The position numbers were made by a program, and so were the translations under genes. This document shows positions 9,938 to 18,374 of a DNA stretch of 64,000 nt, in pieces. The notes under the pieces were generated by a model that did not search any database, was not told the origin of the DNA, and worked only from the letters and a program-made list of their open reading frames with translations. The number at the start of each line of letters is the position of its first letter. The first letter of the stretch is position 1. This DNA is from an uncultured Alphaproteobacteria bacterium. Lineage in GTDB: Bacteria > Pseudomonadota > Alphaproteobacteria > MPNO01 > UBA2964. The stretch is from the NCBI GenBank assembly GCA_943787225.1, contig CALSLP010000004.1, forward strand, positions 124,001 through 188,000, given 5' to 3'.

Positions 9938-11167
9938 TTATGCAACAAGGCGCATTGGTGGGAACTCTAACGTAATTTTGGTGCCTTCGCCTGGCTTACT
10001 CTTCAAGTTCAGGCTGCCCCCGTGATGTTCAACTAGCGATTTTGCGAGAGGTAACCCAAGCCCGGTTCCCGCTAGATCAGATTCCGTTGAGGTCATGACC
10101 TGACCAAAAGGCGTCAAAGCGGTCTCCATATCTTCCTGTTTCATACCAATACCCGTGTCGTTCACGCGAATGCGAAGACCGGTTTGAGCATTCGCACTTG
10201 CAGAGATACTCACCCTTCCCCCATCCGGTGTGAATTTTGATGCATTGGAAACCAGATTAAACAGAACCTGACGAATGCGTCGTTCGTCGCCCCGCAATGC
10301 TGGCAAATTTTTAACAATTCGGACCGCGAGCTTTATTTCACCAGTCTCCGCTCTACGCTTAAGCAGCGCGAGCCTGGCCTCCACGACACGAGCAATATTG
10401 ACCCGCCCCCGTTTGAATTTCATTTGGCCAGCCTCGATTTTGGAAAGATCGAGGATATCATTGATCAACGATGCAAGATGCTGGCCACTCGCATGAATAT
10501 CAGCGGCATATTCGCGGTAACGAGATGATCCAATAGGACCAAATATCTCCTTTTCCATGACCTCAGAGAACCCCATGATGGCATTCAATGGCGTCCGAAT
10601 TTCATGGCTCATATTGGCCAGGAAGTCACTTTTGGTACGGTTTGCGAACTCAGCGCTCTCCTTAGCTTCAATCAAAGCCTCACGTGCTTGGACTCGAGAC
10701 GATATATTCCGAATAACGTTCAAAGCCGCAGGTTTCCCATGCCAGGTAATGCCAATGCCGAGAATTTCAACATCCACCAATGAGCCATCAAGGCGAAGCC
10801 GTTGTTGCTCCTCCATTGGTACATTGCCATTTGCCATGAGCATACGACGACGGGTAGCAAGGCGTTCACGTTCGCTTTTTGGAACGAAGTCCTCTGAATG
10901 GCGACCAATGATCTCTTCGGCGCAGCCAGCACCAAAGAGCGCCACTGCGGCGTCATTAACGTAAACTATCACGCCGTCGCAGGTGATACGGACAGCATCC
11001 GGCATGCTCTGAACGAGCAGTCGGAACCTGTTATCACTTTCCGTATAGTGACGAGCATTCTCGAGATCGGAGACTCGTTGTCTTAACGTCTCTAATTCGT
11101 TCAGAAGCTCTGTCTTTGTCTTACGTACATCTTGCATGGGCATATAACCAGTCGTTGGTAGAATCAT
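9938..11167 (-). CDS. PAS-domain sensor histidine kinase
   Basis: The 409-residue soluble kinase (no membrane segment) opens with a short coiled coil (about 17-40), then a PAS domain with PAC-like end (about 45-160), then a HisKA dimerisation domain with H188 in DFLANMSHEIRTPLN, and a HATPase_c domain with N-box LFNLVSNASKFTP (N304, N308), G1 box NDTGIGM (337-342) and G2 box GTGLGLPLA (367-375). A cytosolic signal is implied. There is no adjacent response regulator, so it is an orphan kinase. Met 1, 9 and 11 are all possible starts. A CtrA-type site and an inverted repeat lie just upstream. Confidence 0.93.
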   Translation of the reverse strand: MILPTTGYMPMQDVRKTKTELLNELETLRQRVSDLENARHYTESDNRFRLLVQSMPDAVRITCDGVIVYVNDAAVALFGAGCAEEIIGRHSEDFVPKSERERLATRRRMLMANGNVPMEEQQRLRLDGSLVDVEILGIGITWHGKPAALNVIRNISSRVQAREALIEAKESAEFANRTKSDFLANMSHEIRTPLNAIMGFSEVMEKEIFGPIGSSRYREYAADIHASGQHLASLINDILDLSKIEAGQMKFKRGRVNIARVVEARLALLKRRAETGEIKLAVRIVKNLPALRGDERRIRQVLFNLVSNASKFTPDGGRVSISASANAQTGLRIRVNDTGIGMKQEDMETALTPFGQVMTSTESDLAGTGLGLPLAKSLVEHHGGSLNLKSKPGEGTKITLEFPPMRLVA

Positions 11168-11183
11168 GCCCCCCCGTTAATCT

Positions 11184-11214
11184 TTATTAACCATGCCGCT
11201 AATATGGTTAATAA
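11184..11214. repeat. Perfect 11-bp inverted repeat upstream of the histidine kinase
   Basis: TTATTAACCAT (11184-11194) and ATGGTTAATAA (11204-11214) are exact inverted copies around a 9-base spacer, 17 bases before the kinase start. It lacks a following T-run for the minus strand, so an operator is more likely than a terminator. The right arm overlaps a CtrA-like site. Confidence 0.75.
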
Positions 11215-11223
11215 GAGGTTAAC
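11208..11223. promoter_or_regulatory. CtrA-type binding site (TTAA-N7-TTAAC)
   Basis: TTAATAAGAGGTTAAC fits the alphaproteobacterial CtrA consensus TTAA-N7-TTAAC exactly. A second pair, TTAA-N6-TTAA, lies at 11177-11190. Both precede the PAS histidine kinase, suggesting control by CtrA or a relative. Short AT-rich motifs can occur by chance. Confidence 0.5.
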
Positions 11224-11281
11224 TGGCGATTACCTATAATGATGCATCATTTTTACAATGAAGCCTCAATATCCGGTGCCT

Positions 11282-12022
11282 TCAATGCTGTAATATTCTG
11301 CTCAGAAACTGTTTCGTTCGATCAGATTTTGGCGCTTTGAAAAATTCCGATGGCGGCGCTTCCTCAACAATTTGGCCTTCATCCAGGAAGACAATACGAT
11401 CCGCCATTGCACGCGCCAGCCCCATCTCATGGGTAACGCAGACCATGGTCATTCCGTCTGCTGCCAATTCGGCAATCACATCCAGAACCTCTTTGATCAT
11501 CTCAGGGTCGAGTGCCGATGTCGGCTCATCAAACAACATGATCTGAGGTTCCATACAGAGGGCTCGCGCGATCGCGACGCGTTGCTGCTGCCCGCCAGAA
11601 AGCTGCAATGGAAACTTTCCTGCCTGTTCAGGAATATGAACCCGCTCAAGATATTTCCGCGCCCGTTCCTGAGCGTTGGCCTGAGAGAGCCCCAAACTCC
11701 GGGTCGGTGCCAGGCAGAGATTTTCTTCAACGGTCAAATGCGGAAATAAATTAAACTGCTGAAAGACCATCCCGACCGATTTTCGGACCTGTTCTACAGC
11801 GGCTGAGCCACCTGCCAGATCAATCTGATTGACGGTAATCTTTCCTGCATTCATGGTTTCCAGCCCATTCATGCAGCGCACCAGCGTCGATTTTCCAGAG
11901 CCCGATGGACCGCAGACAACGATCCGCTCGCCCGCCATAACCGACAGATCGATGCCAGCCAAAGCCTGATGAGAACCGAACCATTTATGAACCTGCTCGA
12001 CCTTTATTACCGGCTCAGCCAT
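11282..12022 (-). CDS. aapP: Amino-acid ABC transporter ATP-binding protein (AapP type)
   Basis: This is the ATPase of a polar amino-acid importer. The 246-residue protein has Walker [11 protein letters not shown]-loop [10 protein letters not shown], signature [15 protein letters not shown], Walker [15 protein letters not shown] and H-loop VCVTHEMG. The open frame begins one codon earlier at TTG 12025, but the ATG at 12022 has GGGAG four bases upstream. It is the last gene of aapJQMP, 12 bases after the second permease. Nothing is missing for function. Confidence 0.95.
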   Translation of the reverse strand: MAEPVIKVEQVHKWFGSHQALAGIDLSVMAGERIVVCGPSGSGKSTLVRCMNGLETMNAGKITVNQIDLAGGSAAVEQVRKSVGMVFQQFNLFPHLTVEENLCLAPTRSLGLSQANAQERARKYLERVHIPEQAGKFPLQLSGGQQQRVAIARALCMEPQIMLFDEPTSALDPEMIKEVLDVIAELAADGMTMVCVTHEMGLARAMADRIVFLDEGQIVEEAPPSEFFKAPKSDRTKQFLSRILQH

Positions 12023-12034
12023 CAAACTCCCCTA

Positions 12035-13066
12035 TCAACCACGGTACACGCCGCTACGCTGCTCTACATTTATGCTCAATCGCGACAGGCCAAAACAAAT
12101 TGACCAGTAAACCAGAGCAGCAAAGACATATCCTTCTGCGGCAAGTCCTAGCCATTCCTGATCATTCAGACTTGCCTGAATAATGCCAAGGAAATCAAAC
12201 ATGCCGATAATCAGCACCAAAGTCGTATCTTTAAACAAGGCAATGACTGTATTGATCAACCCCGGAATGACATGCCGCAGCGCCTGCGGCAGGATGACAT
12301 AAATCATCGTTTTCCAGTAACCGAGCCCTAGCGCCGCCGCCGCCTCGTATTGCCCACGCGGAATAGCCTGTAATCCACCGCGAATAACTTCCGCCAAATA
12401 AGCACCAGCAAAAAGCGATACGCCTATCAAGGCTCGCAACAACTTATCGACGCTTGCCCCGTCCGGCAAAAACAGCGGCAACATGACTGAAGCCATAAAC
12501 AAAACGGTAATGAGCGGCACACCACGCCATAATTCGATGAAAGCTGTACAGGATATTCTAACCACCGGCAGCGATGACCGTCGACCAAGCGCCAATAGTA
12601 TGGCGACAGGGAAAGCCAAAGCGAGCCCGGCAACCGTCAAAACAACAGTCAGCATCATGCCGCCCCACAGCCGTGTTTCAACGGCGGGGAGCCCTAGCCC
12701 TTGCCCGGTCAACAATATCCAGCCGACAGGCAAAGCCAACAACAAGAAAACCAATGCGAGTCTGCCCGTAACCCGTGGCAAAAAGAACAGCATCAGCGCA
12801 ATCATCAGCAAAACGGCACCGACATCGACCCGCCAACGCTCCGCTTCCGGATAAAATCCATACATAAACTGGTCAAAGCGTTGGATGACATAAACCCAGC
12901 AGGCGCCACCGGTATTGCAGTCTACCCGTTTACTCCCCACCCAGTCAGCAGAAAACACGGCCCAGTCCAGAAATGGCACCAGCGCCCACACCAAAACAAA
13001 TCCGATGAGGACGGTGGTCAGCGTATTACCCCAACCCGAAAACAGATTTTGGCGGGCCCAGCTCAT
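12035..13066 (-). CDS. aapM: Amino-acid ABC transporter permease (AapM type)
   Basis: Inner-membrane permease of the Aap importer. The N-terminal region has extra membrane segments (FVLVWALVPFLDWAVF and two further helices) before the conserved BPD_transp core, as expected for AapM/BztC-type permeases. The EAA loop EAAAALGLGYWKTMIYVILP that contacts the ATPase is intact near residues 250-275. The ATG at 13066 overlaps the stop of aapQ as TGATG, so translation is probably coupled; a GTG lies one codon earlier. 343 residues. Confidence 0.93.
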   Translation of the reverse strand: MSWARQNLFSGWGNTLTTVLIGFVLVWALVPFLDWAVFSADWVGSKRVDCNTGGACWVYVIQRFDQFMYGFYPEAERWRVDVGAVLLMIALMLFFLPRVTGRLALVFLLLALPVGWILLTGQGLGLPAVETRLWGGMMLTVVLTVAGLALAFPVAILLALGRRSSLPVVRISCTAFIELWRGVPLITVLFMASVMLPLFLPDGASVDKLLRALIGVSLFAGAYLAEVIRGGLQAIPRGQYEAAAALGLGYWKTMIYVILPQALRHVIPGLINTVIALFKDTTLVLIIGMFDFLGIIQASLNDQEWLGLAAEGYVFAALVYWSICFGLSRLSINVEQRSGVYRG

Positions 13067-14184
13067 CACGAAGAAAGCCCCCGCATCGCTGTTGTGCGAT
13101 TAAAAATGTTCATTGAAAACGCAATGGTTAGGCTGATCGTAAGGTAAACCGCCATCGTGATGCCGATAATCTCGATAGCTTGACCGGTAATATTAAGGAC
13201 CGTTCCAGCAAAAACGGAAACCAGATCCGGAAACGCGATTGCCGCGGCCAAAGACGAATTTTTTGTTAGGTTCAAATATTGGTTGGTCAGCAAGGGGACG
13301 ATGACGCGCAAAGCCTGCGGAATAACGACAAATCGCATGCGGTCTTTATCAGGTAGAGATAATGCGTCAGCTGCTTCGATCTGCCCACGCGGCACAGATT
13401 GAACACCGGCGCGAACGATCTCAGCAATAAAGGCTGCTGTATAACTCGACAGGGCTATTACCAGAGCGACCAGTTCAGGTGAAAGAACAGTTCCGCCCGT
13501 AAAATTAAATCCTGTTAGAGCCGGAACGCTTACGGACCCAACTGCCAATAAGGAGATGAAAAGCAGGACCGCCAATCCCGCACAGCTTCGTGAGATGCCC
13601 TTGTGTCGACATTGCCAGAAGGCAAGGAACGCCATAACGACAGCGCCAAGGAGAACCCAACCACCACCATCAATTATTTCCAATTTGGGGATGTAGAAGC
13701 CACGATTATTGAGAAAGAACCACCCCGCCAGATCATAACTCTGACGCGGACCGGGCAAGGCCCTAAGGACCGCGAAATACCAAAAGAAAATCTGCAGTAG
13801 CAGCGGAATATTACGCAACGTTTCGACATAAACCGTCGCGACACGCCCTAACAACCAATTTTTAGAAAACCTCGCGATACCGATGGCAAAGCCCAGAATA
13901 GTCGCCAGAACCACACTGATTGCCGATACCAGCAACGTGTTCAGCAACCCAACCCAAAATGCTCTCCCGATAGAAGATGCTTCACTGAAATCAATCAGGC
14001 TGGTCGAAATGCCAAATCCGGCTGTTGATTTTAGAAAGGAAAACCCTGACGCAATACCGCGATTGGCGAGATTATCGAGCGTATTGCCAAACAACCACAC
14101 GGCACCAGCTATGACGACAGCAACAGCCACCACTTGCCAGAAAACTGCGGATTGACGCCCCGACTGCCAGAGATTGTTATCCAA
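13066..14184 (-). CDS. aapQ: Amino-acid ABC transporter permease (AapQ type)
   Basis: Second inner-membrane permease of the Aap importer, 372 residues. Membrane helices include QVVAVAVVIAGAVWLFG near the N-terminus and the conserved BPD_transp core with ETLRNIPLLLQIFFWYF. The EAA loop EAADALSLPDKDRMRFVVIP lies near the C-terminal third. The start appears to be TTG at 14184, since no ATG occurs before the first helix; no clear ribosome-binding site precedes it, and the gene starts only 5 bases after the aapJ stop, so coupling is likely. Confidence 0.92.
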   Translation of the reverse strand: MDNNLWQSGRQSAVFWQVVAVAVVIAGAVWLFGNTLDNLANRGIASGFSFLKSTAGFGISTSLIDFSEASSIGRAFWVGLLNTLLVSAISVVLATILGFAIGIARFSKNWLLGRVATVYVETLRNIPLLLQIFFWYFAVLRALPGPRQSYDLAGWFFLNNRGFYIPKLEIIDGGGWVLLGAVVMAFLAFWQCRHKGISRSCAGLAVLLFISLLAVGSVSVPALTGFNFTGGTVLSPELVALVIALSSYTAAFIAEIVRAGVQSVPRGQIEAADALSLPDKDRMRFVVIPQALRVIVPLLTNQYLNLTKNSSLAAAIAFPDLVSVFAGTVLNITGQAIEIIGITMAVYLTISLTIAFSMNIFNRTTAMRGLSS

Positions 14185-14189
14185 AGACG

Positions 14190-15206
14190 CTACCGAATAG
14201 GCGGCGCATAATGAAGCCCGCCCTTATTCCAAAGTCGATTTAGGTCACGGGAAATTTTGAGCCGACTATCCTTTCCAAGATGTTTCTCAAAGAGTTCGCC
14301 ATAATTCCCGACAGCCTTGATGGCCCTGACAGCCCATTCGGGATCAAGCCCCAAATTCGCACCTGCCTTGCCCTCCGTGCCGACGAAACGGCGGATGGCT
14401 GGATTACTGGTTTTCTGCGTGAGCGCTTCGATATTGGATTTCGTAATGCCAAGTTCTTCCGCTCCAACAAGGGCAAACAACGTCCAGCGAACAATATTGA
14501 ACCATTTGTCATCACCCTGTCGCACCGCCGGTCCAAGAGGTTCCTTGGAGATTATCTCCGGCAGGATCAAATGATCCTTTGCCTTGGGAAGCTTGAGGCG
14601 TTGCGCATAAAGCCCCGACTGATCGGTGGAAAAGACATCACAGCGCCCCGCCCGATAAGCAGATAACACCTCATCCGATTTTTCGAACACGACCGGCGTA
14701 TATTTCATGCCATGCGTCCGAAAATAATCCGAGAGATTGAGTTCCGTCGTTGACCCTGAGTTCACACAGACAGCCGCACCATCAAGTTCTCTGGCCGACT
14801 TAACGCCAAGCTTCCGACGCACCATGAAACCCTGACCATCGTAGTAAAGGATGCCCGCGAAGTTCACACCGAGAGCGCTATCCCTGGTTTGAGTCCAGGT
14901 GACATTACGGGAAAGAATATGGATTTCACCAAATTGCAGCGCCGTGAAGGCTTCTTTCGTCGAAAGTGGCCTAAATTTTACCTTGTCCGGCGATCCCAAT
15001 GCAACGGCGGCGACAGCGCGGCAAAAGTCAGCGTCGATGCCGACCCAACTGCCCTTGCTGTCGGGCGCAGAGAAGCCCGGAAGGCCCTGGCTCACACCGC
15101 AGGTCAGCCAGCCCTTCTCCTTAATTGTATCCAGTGTGCCCGCGCTCGATGCGGTTCCGAAAAGTGCAACGCCGAGAAATGGCACCAAATATCGTAAAAT
15201 TTGCAT
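14190..15206 (-). CDS. aapJ: Amino-acid ABC transporter periplasmic binding protein (AapJ type)
   Basis: Periplasmic solute-binding protein that delivers L-amino acids to AapQM. The 338-residue precursor begins with a signal peptide (ILRYLVPFLGVALFGTASSA, cut near SSA-GTL), followed by the SBP_bac_3 opening TLDTIKEKGWLTCGVSQGLP and IDADFCRAVAAVALG, characteristic of AapJ/BztA. The ATG at 15206 with upstream AGGGTAGGGGG was chosen over a TTG eight codons earlier. It heads the aapJQMP operon and diverges from the CoxL-type gene, with only about 75 bases shared for both promoters. Confidence 0.95.
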   Translation of the reverse strand: MQILRYLVPFLGVALFGTASSAGTLDTIKEKGWLTCGVSQGLPGFSAPDSKGSWVGIDADFCRAVAAVALGSPDKVKFRPLSTKEAFTALQFGEIHILSRNVTWTQTRDSALGVNFAGILYYDGQGFMVRRKLGVKSARELDGAAVCVNSGSTTELNLSDYFRTHGMKYTPVVFEKSDEVLSAYRAGRCDVFSTDQSGLYAQRLKLPKAKDHLILPEIISKEPLGPAVRQGDDKWFNIVRWTLFALVGAEELGITKSNIEALTQKTSNPAIRRFVGTEGKAGANLGLDPEWAVRAIKAVGNYGELFEKHLGKDSRLKISRDLNRLWNKGGLHYAPPIR

Positions 15207-15280
15207 TACGCCCCCTACCCTGATGATCAATTTCTATTACACTAAAATATCAGAGTCACTTCACCTTGGAGAAATACGAG

Positions 15281-17605
15281 ATGGGCGAGTACGCGCTTGG
15301 ACAACCAATCCCCCGTTCAGAAGACCCGCGATTGTTGAGCGGCGGCGGACGCTACGTCGACGACGTGCAGTTACCCAATACGGCTCGAGCCTGGATTTTG
15401 CGCTCACCCTTTGCCCACGCGAACATAAAATCCATCGATACCAACGCCGCACAATCAGCCCCTGGCGTGCTGCTGGTTCTTACCGGCAAGGACTGGGAAG
15501 AATGTGGCTGGGGTGATCTGCCAGTAGGCACTGGCCGCAAACGTCCTGATGGTTCACCGATGTTTGTCCCACCAATGAAGCCCATCGTCACGGACGGCCG
15601 CGTAAGACGGGTTGGCGACTATGTCGCGATGGTCGTTGCGGAGACCGAAAACCAGGCCAAAGACGCCTGTGAGCTCATTGAAGTCGATTACGAAATGCTC
15701 CCTTCCGTCACGTCCGGCAAGAAAGCACTCGCCGAAGGCGCTCCGGCTGTCTTCGATGAATGCCCCGACAACATCTGTTTTCTGCATGAAGTCGGTGACA
15801 AAGAAGCCGTGGATGCTGCTTTTGCACAAGCCGATCATGTCACGAGCCACAAACTCGACATTACACGCGTTATGGCAGCGACAATGGAACCGCGGGGCTG
15901 TACCGGCCATTACAGCTCGTTTGACGATACCTTTACGCTCTACACGACCCTGCAGGGCGTTCATCCCTACCGGGCGACCCTGGCACAGAGAATTTTGAAA
16001 GTAGCGGAAAGCAAAGTCCGGGTCGTTGCCCAGGATGTCGGTGGCAGCTTCGGCATGAAATCGCCGATCTACCCTGAGAACCCGCTATGCCTGCTGGCCT
16101 CTCGCAAACTTAACCGGCCCGTAAAATGGCTTGGCGACCGCAGCGAATCCTTTCTCTCGGATTACGGCGGCCGCGATAATTTTTGGGAAGCTGAACTGGC
16201 ACTCGACAAAGACGGTAAATTCCTCGCAATGCGTGCCTCGAGTATTGCCAATCTTGGCGCCTATATCGGCGGCGCCACTCCCAACCCCGCCATCAACAAT
16301 CTCGGCACCATTGCGGGAGTCTATACAACACCCGCGATCTATATCAGCGTCACTGGCGTTATTTCCAACACCAACACAATGACTCCTTATCGCGGTGCCG
16401 GACGTCCAGAAGCTGCATATGTGATTGAGCGGATGATCGATCTGGCGGCGCAGGAACTCGACATGGATCCGACCGAGCTGCGTCGGATCAATACAATCCC
16501 GCCGGAAGCGATGCCTTTCAAAACTGGCCTGACATTTACTTACGATTCTGGTGAGTTCGAAAAGAACATGGATATGGCACTCGAAATGTCTGATTACGGC
16601 AATTTCGAATCCCGGCGGGAACAAGCCAAGGCTAATGGCAAGCTGCGCGGTATCGGTGTGTCTAACACAATTGAACGCGCCGCCGCACCGGGTATAGAGG
16701 CCGCAGAAATCCGTGTTGATCGGTCGGGGACCGTCACAATACTGTCTGGCTCCTGCACACAGGGTCAGGGACATGAAACCGTTTACAAACAAATTGTCTG
16801 CGACAAGCTCGGCCTCAAACCCGAAGATGTCAGCTATATCTGGGGTGATACCGACAAGGTTGCCTTTGGTCATGGGGCTGGTGGATCACGCTCAGCGACA
16901 TTGGGGGGATCGGCGGTGCTGATGGTGACCGATAAGATTATCGACAAAGCTACCAAAATTGCCGCCCATCAGCTCGAAGCCGCCGTTGAAGATATTGAGT
17001 TCCACGAAGGCACGTTCGCGGTCGCCGGTACTGACAAAACCCTAAACTTTGCGGCTGTTGCCAAGGCAGCCATTGCACCGGCTACCGTTCCTGCTGACAT
17101 GGAGCCTGGCCTCAATGAACAGGCGACATATACCGCTGATATTATGAACTATCCTAACGGCTGCCATGTCTGCGAAATCGAAATAGATCCTGACACGGGG
17201 ATCGTCGATATTCTGAAATACAACGTTATTGATGATGTCGGCACAGTCATGAACCCGATGCTCCTTAAAGGACAAATACAGGGCGGAATTGCCCAAGGCA
17301 TTGGTCAGGCCCTGCTCGAAGAGATCGTTTACGACAGTGATGGCCAGCTCGTCACCGGGTCGTTCATGGATTACGCGATGCCGCGGGCCGAGCATATGAG
17401 CTATATGGAAGTCACCGCCAACCCAGTACCGACCAAAACCAACCCGCTTGGCGTCAAGGGTGCTGGTGAAGCCGGCAATGTCGGCGGACTCGCCGCTGTT
17501 ATGAACGCGGTGATCAATGCCCTCCAACCTCTTGGCGTAACGCATGTCGATATGCCGCTAACACCAGAACGGTTGTGGCGGACGATTCAAGACGCCACCG
17601 GGTAA
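15281..17605 (+). CDS. Molybdopterin-binding large subunit, xanthine dehydrogenase/CoxL family (orphan)
   Basis: The 774-residue protein is the Mo-cofactor large subunit of a molybdenum hydroxylase. It has the small N-terminal a/b hammerhead domain (to about 130), GGSFGMKSPIYPE, and the loop PYRGAGRPEAAY, which is the form II type rather than the AYxCSFR loop of true CO dehydrogenase. The C-terminal GVKGAGEAGNVGG supplies the catalytic Glu region. The start at ATG 15281 follows GGAG nine bases upstream; the longer frame from TTG 15266 would bury that site. The FeS (small) and FAD (medium) subunits are absent from the window, so partners must be encoded elsewhere. Substrate unknown; a purine, N-heterocycle or aldehyde is typical of the family. 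Confidence 0.92.
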   Translation: MGEYALGQPIPRSEDPRLLSGGGRYVDDVQLPNTARAWILRSPFAHANIKSIDTNAAQSAPGVLLVLTGKDWEECGWGDLPVGTGRKRPDGSPMFVPPMKPIVTDGRVRRVGDYVAMVVAETENQAKDACELIEVDYEMLPSVTSGKKALAEGAPAVFDECPDNICFLHEVGDKEAVDAAFAQADHVTSHKLDITRVMAATMEPRGCTGHYSSFDDTFTLYTTLQGVHPYRATLAQRILKVAESKVRVVAQDVGGSFGMKSPIYPENPLCLLASRKLNRPVKWLGDRSESFLSDYGGRDNFWEAELALDKDGKFLAMRASSIANLGAYIGGATPNPAINNLGTIAGVYTTPAIYISVTGVISNTNTMTPYRGAGRPEAAYVIERMIDLAAQELDMDPTELRRINTIPPEAMPFKTGLTFTYDSGEFEKNMDMALEMSDYGNFESRREQAKANGKLRGIGVSNTIERAAAPGIEAAEIRVDRSGTVTILSGSCTQGQGHETVYKQIVCDKLGLKPEDVSYIWGDTDKVAFGHGAGGSRSATLGGSAVLMVTDKIIDKATKIAAHQLEAAVEDIEFHEGTFAVAGTDKTLNFAAVAKAAIAPATVPADMEPGLNEQATYTADIMNYPNGCHVCEIEIDPDTGIVDILKYNVIDDVGTVMNPMLLKGQIQGGIAQGIGQALLEEIVYDSDGQLVTGSFMDYAMPRAEHMSYMEVTANPVPTKTNPLGVKGAGEAGNVGGLAAVMNAVINALQPLGVTHVDMPLTPERLWRTIQDATG

Positions 17606-17630
17606 CGAAAACCTAGACAAAGGAAACGCT

Positions 17631-18374
17631 ATGTTAACTGTCAAAAGCTTTATCGGTATCCTGCTGGTTTCTCTTCTGACAGTGACAAATTCATATGCCC
17701 AACGGCTGACACCGGTCGATCTTGAGCTGGCCTTTGTCGTCGATGCCTCAGGAAGTATCGATGAGGAAGAGATGGCCCTGCAACGACAGGGCTACGCCAA
17801 CGCCCTCGCCCATCCGAGAGTCCTGAACGCGATCAAAAGCGGTTTCTTACAGTCGATCTCTGTCGCTTATATCGAGTTCGCCGGCTTCGAATGTACCAGG
17901 CTGACTGTCGGTTGGGGGCGCATCACTGACAAGAAATCAGCAACAGCCTTTGGCACCCGAATTCTCGCGGCAAAACGGAATCTATGTTTTGGCGGCAACG
18001 CCGTCAGCGAAGCATTGGCCTTTGCCGCCGCAGCAATCGAGAATAATTCATTCGAGGGGACGCGCCGGGTCATCGACATTTCCGGCGATGGCCCCAATAC
18101 GATGGGTGAACAGGTTGAAATCGTCCGCGACGCCATCGTCAAAAAACGGATTGTGATCAATGCACTTGCGATCAAGCGTGAGAGCATGCCCGACCTCCCC
18201 GAATACTTCCGAGATTCCGTGACCGGTGGCCCTGGATCCTTTGTCATGAGAGCTCAGGATCGCAAAAGCTTCTCTGAAGCGATCCAGAGAAAACTTATCA
18301 GAGAAATTGCGGACAGGACGCCCTGGCCCGAAAAGAGCAAGAGGCCGCAGAAGCAACGGGCAGCGTTGCGCTAA
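17631..18374 (+). CDS. DUF1194 (VWA-like) secreted protein
   Basis: The 247-residue protein begins with a signal peptide (IGILLVSLLTVTNSYAQ) and then a von Willebrand A-like domain with the MIDAS start VVDASGSIDEEE and later DISGDGPNTMG, the hallmarks of DUF1194. It is probably periplasmic and metal-binding; the family has no established function. The C-terminus is basic. It follows the CoxL-type gene by 25 bases on the same strand and may be cotranscribed. Its last 4 bases overlap the convergent FAD monooxygenase gene. Confidence 0.88.
   Translation: MLTVKSFIGILLVSLLTVTNSYAQRLTPVDLELAFVVDASGSIDEEEMALQRQGYANALAHPRVLNAIKSGFLQSISVAYIEFAGFECTRLTVGWGRITDKKSATAFGTRILAAKRNLCFGGNAVSEALAFAAAAIENNSFEGTRRVIDISGDGPNTMGEQVEIVRDAIVKKRIVINALAIKRESMPDLPEYFRDSVTGGPGSFVMRAQDRKSFSEAIQRKLIREIADRTPWPEKSKRPQKQRAALR

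Noticed and set aside
15266..15281. TTG start for the CoxL-type gene
   Set aside because: The TTG overlaps the GGAG ribosome-binding site that fits the ATG at 15281.
16085..16873. Long open frame (262 codons) antisense to the CoxL-type gene
   Set aside because: Lies wholly inside a well-supported gene on the plus strand; no ribosome-binding site or recognisable motifs.
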